Shown: one piece after another, positions 17,594 through 26,462 of the stretch
Layout of the letters: the number at the start of each line of letters is the position of its first letter
Numbering within the stretch: position 1 is the first letter of the stretch
From: DATJPR01 sp963811705
GTDB lineage: Bacteria; Bacteroidota; Ignavibacteria; UBA10030; UBA6906
Assembly (NCBI GenBank): GCA_963811705.1
Contig: CAWESL010000014.1
Location: 28,793 to 92,792 of the forward strand
DNA length: 64,000 nucleotides
Direction of reading: 5' to 3'
Made by a program: the position numbers and the translations under genes
Notes under the pieces: generated by a model
Seen by the model: only the letters and a program-made list of their open reading frames with translations
Database searches by the model: none
Told to the model about the DNA's origin: nothing

Positions 17594-17629
17594 ACGCCTC
17601 TCTTCGTCGCATGCGATGGAGGGAGGCGT
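17594..17629 (+). terminator. Hairpin after the chemoreceptor gene
   Basis: ACGCCTC at 17594-17600 pairs with GAGGCGT at 17623-17629, with a self-complementary TCGCATGCGA inside the loop. Only a weak CTTGTCT follows, so termination efficiency is uncertain. Confidence 0.4.
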
Positions 17630-17703
17630 CTTGTCTATGAACGGCCCTCCGGCTCGAGGGCGCGGCGATTTCCAAATGAGTGCGATCCATCGTATATTCC
17701 CCC

Positions 17704-18789
17704 ATGGACAGAGAACAGCTCCGGAGACGAGCGGAATTCGTCGTGAGCGTGCCGCGGGTAATCGCCCGAGCGCTTGTGCGATACGACTGGCAGTTTCTGG
17801 AAATCGGCAAGCGTTTTTTTATGGCATTCCGGGAGCGGTTTCTCCCCGAGGAGGCATTTGAAAAAGGCCTCCTGAATCCACGCACCCCTGAGGGCGCGGC
17901 GCAATCATCTGTGAGCCGCAGTCAAATGGTGGAGATTCAGCGTCGACTGAATCCGATGGAATGGGAGCCCCTCCTGTACGACAAGGGGATCTTCTATCGT
18001 CACTGCCTGGCGGAACATGTCCCCGTGCCGCGACTTTACGCTCTCTATTTCCGTACTGTTGCCGGGTGGACGGCAGGGGGACGATGTCCGGAGAATGCAT
18101 GCGCATGGGAGGAGTTCCTCCTGCGGGAGTGCCCGGCTGAATTCGTCGTGAAGCCCTGCCGGTCCGAATACGGGGCTGGCATCATGGTGGTGAGAAGAGA
18201 GGGCGACGCTTTTATCGATCAGATGGGAACGGTGATGGAGGCCGGAGCACTCATCCGTCGGCTGGCGGAAGATCAGGAGTTCTCGTCGTTTGTCATTCAG
18301 GAGCGGATTCACAATCATCCGACGCTCGCGCATCTCGCAAGCGGAGAAGGGGTCCACTCATTTCGAATGGTCACGTACACCGATTCTGCCGGCGAAGCGA
18401 CGGTGGTCGCCGCCGACATGAAGCTCATCGTGGGAAAGAACATCGTTTCCAACCTCGCGCACGGCTTCAACAGGAACCTGATTGCCGATATCGATCGGAC
18501 GACCGGAACGATAAAATCCGCGCTCGAAGTGAATACATCCCATGGAGGGTACCGGGCGGTCTCCCGTCATCCCGATTCAAATATTGCCCTCGAAGGGTTT
18601 CCGATTCCCCACTGGGAGGCGATCATGGACCTTGCGATTCGGGGAGCGTCGGTTTTCCGTCCCGTTCGGACCATCGGATGGGACATTGCCCTCAGCGATC
18701 GCGGCCCCCTGATCATGGAGGGGAACATCTGGTACGATCCGTCCCTCGCCGTATTCCTTTCCGATTATTGGGCTGTCGGGTTCAAATAA
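17704..18789 (+). CDS. Sugar-transfer-associated ATP-grasp domain protein
   Basis: This 361-residue protein matches the ATP-grasp family found with sugar-transfer genes (ATPgrasp_ST). Visible are the nucleotide-binding strand EFVVKPCRSEYGAGIMVV, FVIQERIHNHP, and the metal-binding end GWDIALSDRGPLIMEGNIWYD. ATP-grasp enzymes join a carboxylate to an amine or thiol through an acyl phosphate; the substrate here is unknown. ATG 17704 lies only 6 bases past a TATATT box (17693-17698). Either translation is leaderless or it starts downstream, for example at GTG 17743. It is not beside the glycan operon and is convergent with the TIGR03545 gene, with 9 bases between stops. Confidence 0.78.
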   Translation: MDREQLRRRAEFVVSVPRVIARALVRYDWQFLEIGKRFFMAFRERFLPEEAFEKGLLNPRTPEGAAQSSVSRSQMVEIQRRLNPMEWEPLLYDKGIFYRHCLAEHVPVPRLYALYFRTVAGWTAGGRCPENACAWEEFLLRECPAEFVVKPCRSEYGAGIMVVRREGDAFIDQMGTVMEAGALIRRLAEDQEFSSFVIQERIHNHPTLAHLASGEGVHSFRMVTYTDSAGEATVVAADMKLIVGKNIVSNLAHGFNRNLIADIDRTTGTIKSALEVNTSHGGYRAVSRHPDSNIALEGFPIPHWEAIMDLAIRGASVFRPVRTIGWDIALSDRGPLIMEGNIWYDPSLAVFLSDYWAVGFK

Positions 18790-18798
18790 CCCCAGCCG

Positions 18799-20655
18799 CT
18801 ATTTCAGGATGCCCTTCAGGGCTTTGTTCAACGCTCCCTTTTTCTCATTCGTCAGCCGATCAGTAAGCTCTTTCTTCTTCGCGTCCAGGGATGCCGTTTC
18901 CTTGTCAAGCACACCTTTGACGCCGGACAATTGCTGCTCGATCGCATCTTTTTTCTTCCCGTAGAAGTCGTCGAATTCCTTCCGCTTCGCCGCAATCGTC
19001 GCATCGAGCTTTGACTTCAGGTCGTTTTGGAGTTTGGTAAACTCCGCGCCAAGCACCCCTTTGACCTTGTCCGCGATCTGATCGTCGAGATCGGTCGCCA
19101 GTGCCATGTCGACGTTCCCGGCAGTGTTCCATAGCCTCAGCGTCACGGTGAATCGCGCGATCGAGGCCAGGACATCGCGGACGATCGACTCAATCTTGTT
19201 CCGGGGATCCCCATCGAAATGCACGCGCATGTCGGTCATGGTCATCGACACGTTCATGTCGAAGGCATTGCCGGGAACAGACACTTTAACGGAAGAGGTC
19301 ATCCGGGCATTGGTGATTTTCGCCGGCAGGAAGCTCGGGCTTCCGATCGGAAACTCCGCAATCGGGACCCCGGTAAGCGATGCGGTGTACTCGTCGAACG
19401 GAACGTCTTTCGTCCTGTCGAACAGGGCATGCAGCGTCATCGCGCGTGCCCCGGCCTGAGACCCTTCCAGAGCGACCGTGAGCGGGACGCGAGTCACGGA
19501 TTGATCGTCGGTGACATTGTCCACTTCTCCCCTGGCGCGGATGAAGTCGGTGCGGGAGGCGCTATCCGTTCCTCCGGAAAGGAGGATCTTCTGGATCCAG
19601 AATTTCGGATACGCGCGACCCTCCGGGAATCGGATATCCTGTCCCTTCATCCTCGGCGGGTCGGGATCCTTGGCTTGTTCCCCGTGCTTCGGAATGTGGG
19701 CCCTCGCGACATCGATCCAGTGAAGATAGAAGAGCGCCCGGTCGTACATTTCTTTTCCGATCAGCAAGCGTGCAATTCCCATGGTATTCAGATCCGGAAG
19801 ATGCGCCATGCTCTGAAGATGGCGGAGATCTTCCTTCGCGACATCGTTCAAGGTCGAAACGGATCCGGAGATCTTTGTGATGTCGCCTTCGACCGAGGCT
19901 TTGCGGCTGTCGAAGGTGTCCGATACCTCCTTGACCGTCTTGACGGCGTTGTCCACAGTGGCGATCGCCGCCATGATATTGTCCACACCTTTGAGCTGGG
20001 AGGGATTGATCGCCTTGACGGCGGCTTCGACATCCGCGAGTTTCTTCTTGCTGCCCTCGAAGTCGGCCGAGACCGCGTCCCATTGTTTCGATGCAGCGAG
20101 CGTCTGAGCACGGAGGGTGTCGATCCGCTTCAGCGTCTGGATATCGAGGGCTTTGACGAGGCTGTCGACGTTCAGTCCGGCCTTGAACATCGCGGGATTG
20201 ACGGGGAGGCTCTCTTCGATGTTCTTTCCAAGTGCGGCGCTGGCGGTTTCCACGAACGTCGGCCCGCCTGTCCCCGTACGCTCAGAGGGATGCTTGGGAG
20301 CCGGAAGGGAACCGTCCGTCGTCCTCCTGGTGCCGAGGATGAAGTTGTTCACCTCCATCGATTCGATGATGTACTTTCCCCGCAAGAGCTGCCCGAAGTT
20401 GAGCGCGAACTTCACCGTTCCCGTTTCGAAGAGGTTGCGCCATGCATCGTTGGCATCGGCGACCTGCATGTGGTCCCAGCGGATGCCGATGGGCGACAGG
20501 CTGACAGAGAGGTGATCGATTTCGACCTTCGCACCCGTGATCGATTCCCCGGCGAGTTCGATGCCGGACTCGATCCAGCGGTCGATGAACAGGTAGACGA
20601 CGATGGAGCAGATCACGATGGGGATGAGGACGAAATAGACGAATTTCTTCCGCAT
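18799..20655 (-). CDS. TIGR03545 family envelope protein
   Basis: This is a 618-residue protein with one N-terminal membrane segment (residues 5-24). A large AsmA-like periplasmic portion follows (EIDHLSVSLSPIGIRWDHMQVAD), then long helical, Lys/Asp-rich stretches. The C-terminus is a charged coiled coil (LDATIAAKRKEFDDFYGKKK). TIGR03545 is a sporadically distributed family in outer-membraned bacteria, typically found beside TIGR03546, as here: only four bases separate the two genes. The function is unknown; AsmA-like folds suggest lipid transport or barrel assembly. It is second in a two-gene minus-strand operon. Confidence 0.88.
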   Translation of the reverse strand: MRKKFVYFVLIPIVICSIVVYLFIDRWIESGIELAGESITGAKVEIDHLSVSLSPIGIRWDHMQVADANDAWRNLFETGTVKFALNFGQLLRGKYIIESMEVNNFILGTRRTTDGSLPAPKHPSERTGTGGPTFVETASAALGKNIEESLPVNPAMFKAGLNVDSLVKALDIQTLKRIDTLRAQTLAASKQWDAVSADFEGSKKKLADVEAAVKAINPSQLKGVDNIMAAIATVDNAVKTVKEVSDTFDSRKASVEGDITKISGSVSTLNDVAKEDLRHLQSMAHLPDLNTMGIARLLIGKEMYDRALFYLHWIDVARAHIPKHGEQAKDPDPPRMKGQDIRFPEGRAYPKFWIQKILLSGGTDSASRTDFIRARGEVDNVTDDQSVTRVPLTVALEGSQAGARAMTLHALFDRTKDVPFDEYTASLTGVPIAEFPIGSPSFLPAKITNARMTSSVKVSVPGNAFDMNVSMTMTDMRVHFDGDPRNKIESIVRDVLASIARFTVTLRLWNTAGNVDMALATDLDDQIADKVKGVLGAEFTKLQNDLKSKLDATIAAKRKEFDDFYGKKKDAIEQQLSGVKGVLDKETASLDAKKKELTDRLTNEKKGALNKALKGILK

Positions 20656-20659
20656 GGGC

Positions 20660-21184
20660 TTATCCCCTCCAATCGCGAATGCGGCGATAGTAATTTACCA
20701 GCTTGCTCCTATCGATGATCTGGTAGATCTTCCACTTTTCGAACCGCGAGTGGATATGGGTCCGGTAGGCAACGACAGCCCGTTTCATGCCGACATAGAC
20801 GGGGAGAAAGAATACGAGCGCGAACAGGAAACTCCCCATCACCACGGTATTGTTGAACCGCGTCAAGGGTGCGATCGGCGCATTGTAGAGCGCCGTCCAG
20901 AGCCCCTGGAGGAAATCAAGGCGGACAAGGACGACAAAGCCCAGCGAGTGAAACAGCGGATCGATAAGATACGCGACGAGCTTGCAGAGCGTCAGGGCAA
21001 GAAGCGCAGCCGCGATGTTGACATCGAGGACCAGAATGACCAGCCAGACGATGAGGCCCTGAAGGGTGAGCATGGGAGAGAAGCCGAGAAGCGTCCCGAG
21101 CGCAAACCCCCCGGCGACCTGGGCGGGTGTTTGTTCCTCGCGGAAGATGTTGATGAAGCTCTTGACGATGTTGAACCAGAACAT
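20660..21184 (-). CDS. TIGR03546 family (DUF2062-like) membrane protein
   Basis: This is a 174-residue integral membrane protein with three or four hydrophobic segments, including PMLTLQGLIVWLVILVLDV and NTVVMGSFLFALVFFLPVYV. The family start is MFWFNIVKSFINIFREEQTP; I therefore use the ATG at 21184, with GGAG upstream, rather than the longer frame from 21271. The FALGTLLGFSP motif is shared with DUF2062 proteins. It is the obligate-looking partner of the TIGR03545 protein encoded four bases downstream. No experimental function is known to me. The gene is divergent from the glycan-degradation operon across about 275 bases. Confidence 0.85.
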   Translation of the reverse strand: MFWFNIVKSFINIFREEQTPAQVAGGFALGTLLGFSPMLTLQGLIVWLVILVLDVNIAAALLALTLCKLVAYLIDPLFHSLGFVVLVRLDFLQGLWTALYNAPIAPLTRFNNTVVMGSFLFALVFFLPVYVGMKRAVVAYRTHIHSRFEKWKIYQIIDRSKLVNYYRRIRDWRG

Positions 21185-21294
21185 GGAGGGCTCCGGAGGA
21201 TGGGGCGGAGATTTTTCGAGCCAAAGGCTGGAGGTAAAGTAGCCGATCCCACGGACTTTATCAATCTTCATATCCTTTATCTTCCCGTATCACT

Positions 21295-21311
21295 TTTATC
21301 ACATTGATAAA
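21295..21311. promoter_or_regulatory. Perfect 17-bp palindrome, candidate operator
   Basis: TTTATCA CAT TGATAAA lies in the divergent region between TIGR03546 and the esterase operon. The half-site TTTATCA recurs at about 21258. The symmetry and AT-richness in GC-rich surroundings suggest a dimeric repressor or activator site; the protein is unknown. Confidence 0.4.
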
Positions 21312-21380
21312 TCGTCGCCATTGCCGGACAAGGATACCTGCTCTTAAATCGCCGTGGAAAGCAATTCGCAGAGGCAAAAG

Positions 21381-21409
21381 TTGGCACTTCCTATGCATAT
21401 CTATAGGAT
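21381..21409 (+). promoter_or_regulatory. Sigma-70-like promoter of the glycan-degradation operon
   Basis: TTGGCA at 21381-21386, a 17-base spacer and TAGGAT at 21404-21409 lie about 50 bases before the esterase start codon, with no other start in between. Confidence 0.45.
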
Positions 21410-21460
21410 TTCCCCTCACGGTGTTGATTCCGCCGCCCCTGTCCCAGAGGAGGATCCGCA

Positions 21461-22549
21461 GTGACCCGACTACAGGTGATTCGATTGTCCGTGTCCCTTA
21501 CGCTCATGGTGGGAGTGCCGCTGATGGTTCAATCCACAACCCTTGTCCCCGCTAACAGTCCGTACATCCAGTATTTCGGCCGTTGGGATATGACGGACCC
21601 GCTGCATCCGCGGTTTTCCTGGCCGGGAGTCTACATCCAGGTGGAATTCAGCGGCACGAGCATCGGCGTGAACCTGAACGATCATACGAATTACTACAAC
21701 GTCTCTGTCGACGGCCAATTCCGCCAGGTGTTCCATGGGACAAAGGCAGGCGATGCTGACTACACACTTGTCAGCGGCCTGGAGAATGCGCGCCACGCTC
21801 TGAGATTCAGCAGGCGGAACATCACGTTCGACGAGATCTACACCTTCGGAGGATTTGTTCTCGACAGCGGCGCCACCTTGTTGCCGCCGTCGCCGAAGCC
21901 GGAAAGGAAGATCGAATTCATCGGCGATTCGTTCACCGCAGCGGAAAGCGACGAGGCAACGGCGCCGCAATTGCCGTGGGAGGAGCGATTCCCCGTGACG
22001 AACATCGACAAGGGATTCGCCGTGCTGATCGCCCAACATTTCAACGCGCAGTATACGACCACGTGCCGATCGGGAAGCGGGATGGTGTGTGACTGGCAGG
22101 GAAACAGAAACCAGTCCATTCCCATCCGCTTCGACCGGACCCTCATGGATACAAACCAACCGAAGTGGGACTATTCACGATGGGTGCCGGATGTGGTGGT
22201 CATCTGTCTTGGATTGAACGACTATTCAGGACTCAAAGACTCGACCGGAAATGTCTCCGCCGCGAACTCGGAGCTCTTCCGGAAGACCTACCACGAATTT
22301 GTCGCCACGGTGCGCTCTGTCTATCCGAAGGTAAAGATCGTCGCCGTCGCGGTCTTTCCTCCGTGGATCCGGGAAAATGTTCAACAGGTCGTCGATGAAG
22401 AACGGAATGCGGGGAGGAGCGACATCGTTTACGCAACGTTTGATGAGTTCCCCGGCGGGTACGTCGCAAACGGTCATCCGACGGTGGAAACACACCGGAA
22501 GATGGCCGACCAACTCATTGCACAACTGGAATCCTTCGACCTGTTATGA
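21461..22549 (+). CDS. CE2-like SGNH carbohydrate esterase, secreted
   Basis: This 362-residue enzyme begins at GTG 21461 after a strong GAGGAGG site. A signal peptide (about 1-25) leads into an N-terminal jelly-roll typical of carbohydrate esterase family 2 (YFGRWDMTDPLHPRFSWPG, VEFSGTSIGVNL). The SGNH hydrolase domain has nucleophile S157 in GDSFTA, an oxyanion Gly in GSGMVCDW, LGLNDYSG for the Asn block and NGHPTVETH for the catalytic His. CE2 enzymes remove O-acetyl groups from xylan, mannan or glucomannan. The stop overlaps the next start (ATGA), and glycoside hydrolases follow, so it probably deacetylates the polysaccharide they cut. Confidence 0.85.
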   Translation: MTRLQVIRLSVSLTLMVGVPLMVQSTTLVPANSPYIQYFGRWDMTDPLHPRFSWPGVYIQVEFSGTSIGVNLNDHTNYYNVSVDGQFRQVFHGTKAGDADYTLVSGLENARHALRFSRRNITFDEIYTFGGFVLDSGATLLPPSPKPERKIEFIGDSFTAAESDEATAPQLPWEERFPVTNIDKGFAVLIAQHFNAQYTTTCRSGSGMVCDWQGNRNQSIPIRFDRTLMDTNQPKWDYSRWVPDVVVICLGLNDYSGLKDSTGNVSAANSELFRKTYHEFVATVRSVYPKVKIVAVAVFPPWIRENVQQVVDEERNAGRSDIVYATFDEFPGGYVANGHPTVETHRKMADQLIAQLESFDLL

Positions 22550-24255
22550 AATCATCCATCCCCTGGTTCTGCGGCCTTCTCCTTCTCCTCCCGTCGATTG
22601 CCCCGGGAGCGGTGACATTGATCGATCCCCCGCGACACGGCCGGCAGTATGAGACGATGACATTTCGGTTCAGACAGAACCTGCATTTTGCGAACCCCTT
22701 CGACCTCGAAACCAACAGGGTCGAGCTGAAAATCCTGCAACCCGATTATACTTCGCGCGTCCTTTCGTTTTTCTACAACGGCCTCACACGGGACAGCGTT
22801 GAGCTGTGGGAAGCACGGTATGCGCCGGCTGAAGCCGGCCGCTACCGGTTCACCATCCTGATTAATGGTGTGATGCAATCCGAGATCGAAGTTCCGGTCG
22901 CACAGAACCCGGAGAAAAACCTGGGCGGACTTCGCCTCTCCGGCCGATTCGGCGCCTTCGCGTACGAGAGCGGAGAACCGTTCCGTGGAATCGGGATGAA
23001 TCTCTGCTGGACAAATGACTATGCGTACTATTTCAAGAAGATGCAGGCCTCAGGCATCAACGTCACACGTATCTGGATGTGCCCGTGGAACCTGTCGTTT
23101 GAATGGCAGGAGACGGGGTTGGGCCGGTACAGCCTTGCCTCGGCGGCCCGGCTGGATACGATCCTTGATCTTGCGAAACACTACGGGATCTTTGTGATCC
23201 TCTGCATGGACTACCACGGCGTGGCGCGGAAGGGAATGGGTTACTTCCGGGAAAATCGCTGGCCGTCCAACCCGTACAACAAGGCGAACGGGGGACCTTG
23301 CGTCTCAGCAGCCGATCTCTTCACGAACGCCGAGGCGAAGGAGCTGTTCAAACGAAAGTATAAGTACATCGTTGCTCGCTTCGGCCACAGCGCGCAAATT
23401 GCTGCCTGGGAATTCTACAATGAAACGGACCTCATGGCAGGCACGGCGATCGCCGAAAACCGCTGGCATGTCGAGATGGGGGAGTTTGTGCACTCGGTCG
23501 ATGTCCACGGACGACTTGTCTCCACAAGTTCCACCCGTTCCTTCCCGGAAAAGGTCGTCGACGCGTTCAAATCGCCGGCGATGGACTTTGTGATGTTTCA
23601 TCAATACAATACACTGGATTTCGCTCCCTACATCGTGGAGTTGCACGAAGCATCGACCGAATACTACCGGAAGCCGGTGGTCCTTGCGGAGTTCGGAGTG
23701 GAGTATCGCGGCGGCGACAAGACTTTCCAGGTCGACTCGCAGTTTGTCGGGCTTCATAATGGCCTCTGGGCCGGCTGGTTCAGCGAAACTCCGGTGGTCC
23801 CGATGAGTTGGTGGTGGGACAGCTACATTGACCGGTACAATTTGTGGCGGGAGTACGAGAGTCTGTCCCGGTTTGCCGGCGCGATGGAGTTCAGTTCCCG
23901 TCATCTCACGTTCGCAACCTTGCCGGCGGAAGGCGGCGGGGAAGGCCCGTCCGAGTCTCCTCGTTGCATGGCCCGGTGCATCTACAGCGGCGATCAGTGC
24001 GCCCTCTGGTTCAAGAACGATGCGTACCAGTGGGACCTGGTGAACAACGGTGATCGCCCGAAAGAGATCGCCGGTTTTTCCCAAAGGGTTCCGGACGTCG
24101 TCCCCGGCCGATACACAATCCGATGGTACAATCCACAGACAGGGCATTTCTTCGGATCCGACCAGGTTGCGAACGTCGGAACGGACGGGGCGCTGGTGAT
24201 GAGCGTCCCGGCATTCACGGACGATGTTGCCTGTCTGATTCAACCGCAACGATGA
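22546..24255 (+). CDS. Secreted glycoside hydrolase, DUF5060 plus GH5-like catalytic domain
   Basis: This is a 569-residue protein with a signal peptide of about 22 residues and an N-terminal beta-sandwich resembling DUF5060 (YETMTFRFRQNLHFANPFD; ELWEARYAPAEAGRYRFTI). A (beta/alpha)8 domain of the GH5 clan follows. Likely acid/base is E293 in EFYNETD and nucleophile E382 in VLAEFGVEYRGG. NVTRIWMCPWNLSFEW and the aromatic VPMSWWWDSY shape the cleft. A small C-terminal beta domain ends the protein. It is coupled to the esterase by ATGA overlap. The exact GH5 subfamily, and hence mannan or glucan specificity, cannot be set by eye. Confidence 0.82.
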   Translation: MKSSIPWFCGLLLLLPSIAPGAVTLIDPPRHGRQYETMTFRFRQNLHFANPFDLETNRVELKILQPDYTSRVLSFFYNGLTRDSVELWEARYAPAEAGRYRFTILINGVMQSEIEVPVAQNPEKNLGGLRLSGRFGAFAYESGEPFRGIGMNLCWTNDYAYYFKKMQASGINVTRIWMCPWNLSFEWQETGLGRYSLASAARLDTILDLAKHYGIFVILCMDYHGVARKGMGYFRENRWPSNPYNKANGGPCVSAADLFTNAEAKELFKRKYKYIVARFGHSAQIAAWEFYNETDLMAGTAIAENRWHVEMGEFVHSVDVHGRLVSTSSTRSFPEKVVDAFKSPAMDFVMFHQYNTLDFAPYIVELHEASTEYYRKPVVLAEFGVEYRGGDKTFQVDSQFVGLHNGLWAGWFSETPVVPMSWWWDSYIDRYNLWREYESLSRFAGAMEFSSRHLTFATLPAEGGGEGPSESPRCMARCIYSGDQCALWFKNDAYQWDLVNNGDRPKEIAGFSQRVPDVVPGRYTIRWYNPQTGHFFGSDQVANVGTDGALVMSVPAFTDDVACLIQPQR

Positions 24256-24297
24256 GAGCAACTCCCCGAAGTCCGAACCACGATCGAGAGGATGTTC

Positions 24298-26418
24298 ATG
24301 AACAATCGCTGGGTGCCGTTTCATGTTCTTCTGTACGCTTTTGCCGGTGCAATGGCGGCGGGGCAACCGATCATGACGAACGTTGACGCGTTCCAACCCA
24401 GGCCGACGGCGCAGGCCGATGCCATGGCGGATTCTCTCCTCAAACAGATGACGCTTGAGGAAAAGATCGCCTTCGTCGGCGGTGACAGGGGGTTCTTTCT
24501 GCGGCCGATTCCGCGCCTTGGGTTGCGTGAAGTGTACATGACCGACGCGACCGAAGGCGTGCACATCCGGGACAACTTCCGCAATGCCGATCTCACGCCC
24601 TACCAGCTTGAACGGTCGACGGCATTTCCCTGCCCCCTTTGCCTTGCCGCCACATGGGATCCTGGTCTCGCCCATCAGTACGCGCAGGCCATCGGAGAGG
24701 AGTGCCGGGCCGGGGGGATCGGCATCCTTCTCGGGCCGGGCATGAACACGTACCGGGTATCGCAATGCGGCAGGAATTTTGAGTACTTTGGCGAAGACCC
24801 GTATCTCCGCGCAAGGATCATCGAGGAATATGTCCGGGGAGTTCAAAGTACCGGGACAATCGCGACGCTCAAGCATTTCGTAGCGAACAATTCGGAATTC
24901 TACCGACGGCGGAGCAACTCCATCATCGATGACCGTGCACTCCACGAGATTTACCTGCCGGCATTCGAGGCGGGCGTGAATGCCGGGGCGAAAGCGGTGA
25001 TGACTTCCTACAACCTGCTGAACGGCGAATGGTGCGGGCAAAGTGCAACGGTCATTCACGATGTTTTGAGAGGCCAGCTCGGATTCGAGTGGCTGGTCAT
25101 GACGGACTGGTCGTCAGTCTATGATGGAGAGAAGGTCGTCAGGTCGGGTCAGGACCTCGAGATGCCGCGCGCAGAAGCGCTGAAGGATCTGCCCACCCTT
25201 GTCGACAAGGGAACGGTGAAGGTCGCCGATATCGACCGAATGGTCAAGACCATTTTGAAGACGTATTTTGCCATGCGGCTTGACGAACGGACGAAGGACC
25301 CGTCGCTGTATGCGCGGTTCGGCCAGCATGAACAGGTCGCCCTGCAAACGGCGCGGGAGGGGATTGTGCTTCTGAAGAACGAAGGCGGGATTCTTCCCCT
25401 CGCGACGGATGCGAAGAATATCCTCCTGACCGGGTCGTTCGTCGACACGCTCGCGGCCGGCGGGGGGTCCGCCGCGGTCAAAGGCTATGCTATCCGGTTG
25501 ATGCTCGACGAGTTCAGGAAGACGTATGGCGACGCAGTGACGTTCGTCAGGAACCCGACGGTCGAACAAATCAAGCGCGCGAACGTCGTCATCTGCAACG
25601 TCGGGACACGCGACAGCGAAGGCTGGGACCGCCCCTTTGCACTGCCGGACGACCAGGAATCCTGCGTCGTCTCGTGCGTTGAGAATAATCCGAACACGAT
25701 TGTCGTTGTGACCTCTGGAAGCGGGATCAGGATGACGGCCTGGAATGCGAAAGCAAAGGCGATCATCTATGCATGGTACGTCGGGCAAAACGGGAACACG
25801 GCACTTGCCGAGATCGTCTCCGGGAAGGTCAACCCCTCCGGCAAGCTTCCGATGACGATTGAGCGGGAGTTCCAGGACTCGCCGGCCTCAGGCTATCTCC
25901 CGGCGGGAGAATCGCTCTACGCCGGGTGGCCGAACGAGCGGGAACGCGTCCATCCGGTGTTCGATGTTCAGTACGCGGAAGGGGTTTTTGTCGGCTATCG
26001 ATGGTATGAAAAGCAGAAGATCGCCCCGTTATACCCGTTCGGCTTCGGGCTGTCGTATTCCGCCTTCGCGTATTCTCATCTGGAGGTATCGAAGGAGGAG
26101 ATTGCGCCGGACGATTCCGTCACGGTGAGCTTTGTCGTGAACAACACGGGGAAGCGGGCGGGCACCGAAGTCGCGCAATTATATGTCGAAGCGGTTGGCA
26201 GCGCGGTCCCGCGTCCGCCGAAAGAGCTCAAGGGATTTCAGCGCATCGCGTTGAACCCGGGGGAGGAGAAAACGGTCGCGATCACGCTCGGGCGGCGCGC
26301 CTTCGCCTACTGGAGCACGGAAAGGAAATCCTGGGTAGTCGAGAAGGGCCGGTATGTGATACATGTCGGCTCGTCGTCGGCGGATGTCAAGCTTTCAAAA
26401 ACCATTGAGTTGCAGTGA
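24298..26418 (+). CDS. GH3 family beta-glycosidase
   Basis: This 706-residue enzyme has the three-part GH3 layout. The N-terminal TIM barrel carries nucleophile D270 in MTDWSS and the KHFVANNSEFYR substrate-contact block. The alpha/beta sandwich (EGIVLLKNEGGILPL) comes next, then a fibronectin-like C-terminal domain (GTEVAQLYVE, RPPKELKGF). The hydrophobic N-terminus (about 8-24) suggests export. Two in-frame ATGs lie six bases apart; GAGAGG is best spaced for 24298. GH3 enzymes release terminal beta-linked sugars from oligosaccharides, fitting a role as the finishing enzyme of this operon. The barrel is complete, with no truncation. Confidence 0.92.
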   Translation: MNNRWVPFHVLLYAFAGAMAAGQPIMTNVDAFQPRPTAQADAMADSLLKQMTLEEKIAFVGGDRGFFLRPIPRLGLREVYMTDATEGVHIRDNFRNADLTPYQLERSTAFPCPLCLAATWDPGLAHQYAQAIGEECRAGGIGILLGPGMNTYRVSQCGRNFEYFGEDPYLRARIIEEYVRGVQSTGTIATLKHFVANNSEFYRRRSNSIIDDRALHEIYLPAFEAGVNAGAKAVMTSYNLLNGEWCGQSATVIHDVLRGQLGFEWLVMTDWSSVYDGEKVVRSGQDLEMPRAEALKDLPTLVDKGTVKVADIDRMVKTILKTYFAMRLDERTKDPSLYARFGQHEQVALQTAREGIVLLKNEGGILPLATDAKNILLTGSFVDTLAAGGGSAAVKGYAIRLMLDEFRKTYGDAVTFVRNPTVEQIKRANVVICNVGTRDSEGWDRPFALPDDQESCVVSCVENNPNTIVVVTSGSGIRMTAWNAKAKAIIYAWYVGQNGNTALAEIVSGKVNPSGKLPMTIEREFQDSPASGYLPAGESLYAGWPNERERVHPVFDVQYAEGVFVGYRWYEKQKIAPLYPFGFGLSYSAFAYSHLEVSKEEIAPDDSVTVSFVVNNTGKRAGTEVAQLYVEAVGSAVPRPPKELKGFQRIALNPGEEKTVAITLGRRAFAYWSTERKSWVVEKGRYVIHVGSSSADVKLSKTIELQ

Positions 26419-26462
26419 ACAGTCGGGTCGTCGCACATCTCTCTTGAAGCAAAGGAGCACGC

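Noticed and set aside
19219..20718. 499-codon plus-strand frame opposite TIGR03545
   Set aside because: It is antisense to a gene with family features and a conserved neighbour; no ribosome site.
23305..25059. 584-codon minus-strand frame opposite GH5 and GH3
   Set aside because: It crosses two well-supported plus-strand genes and has no recognisable motif.
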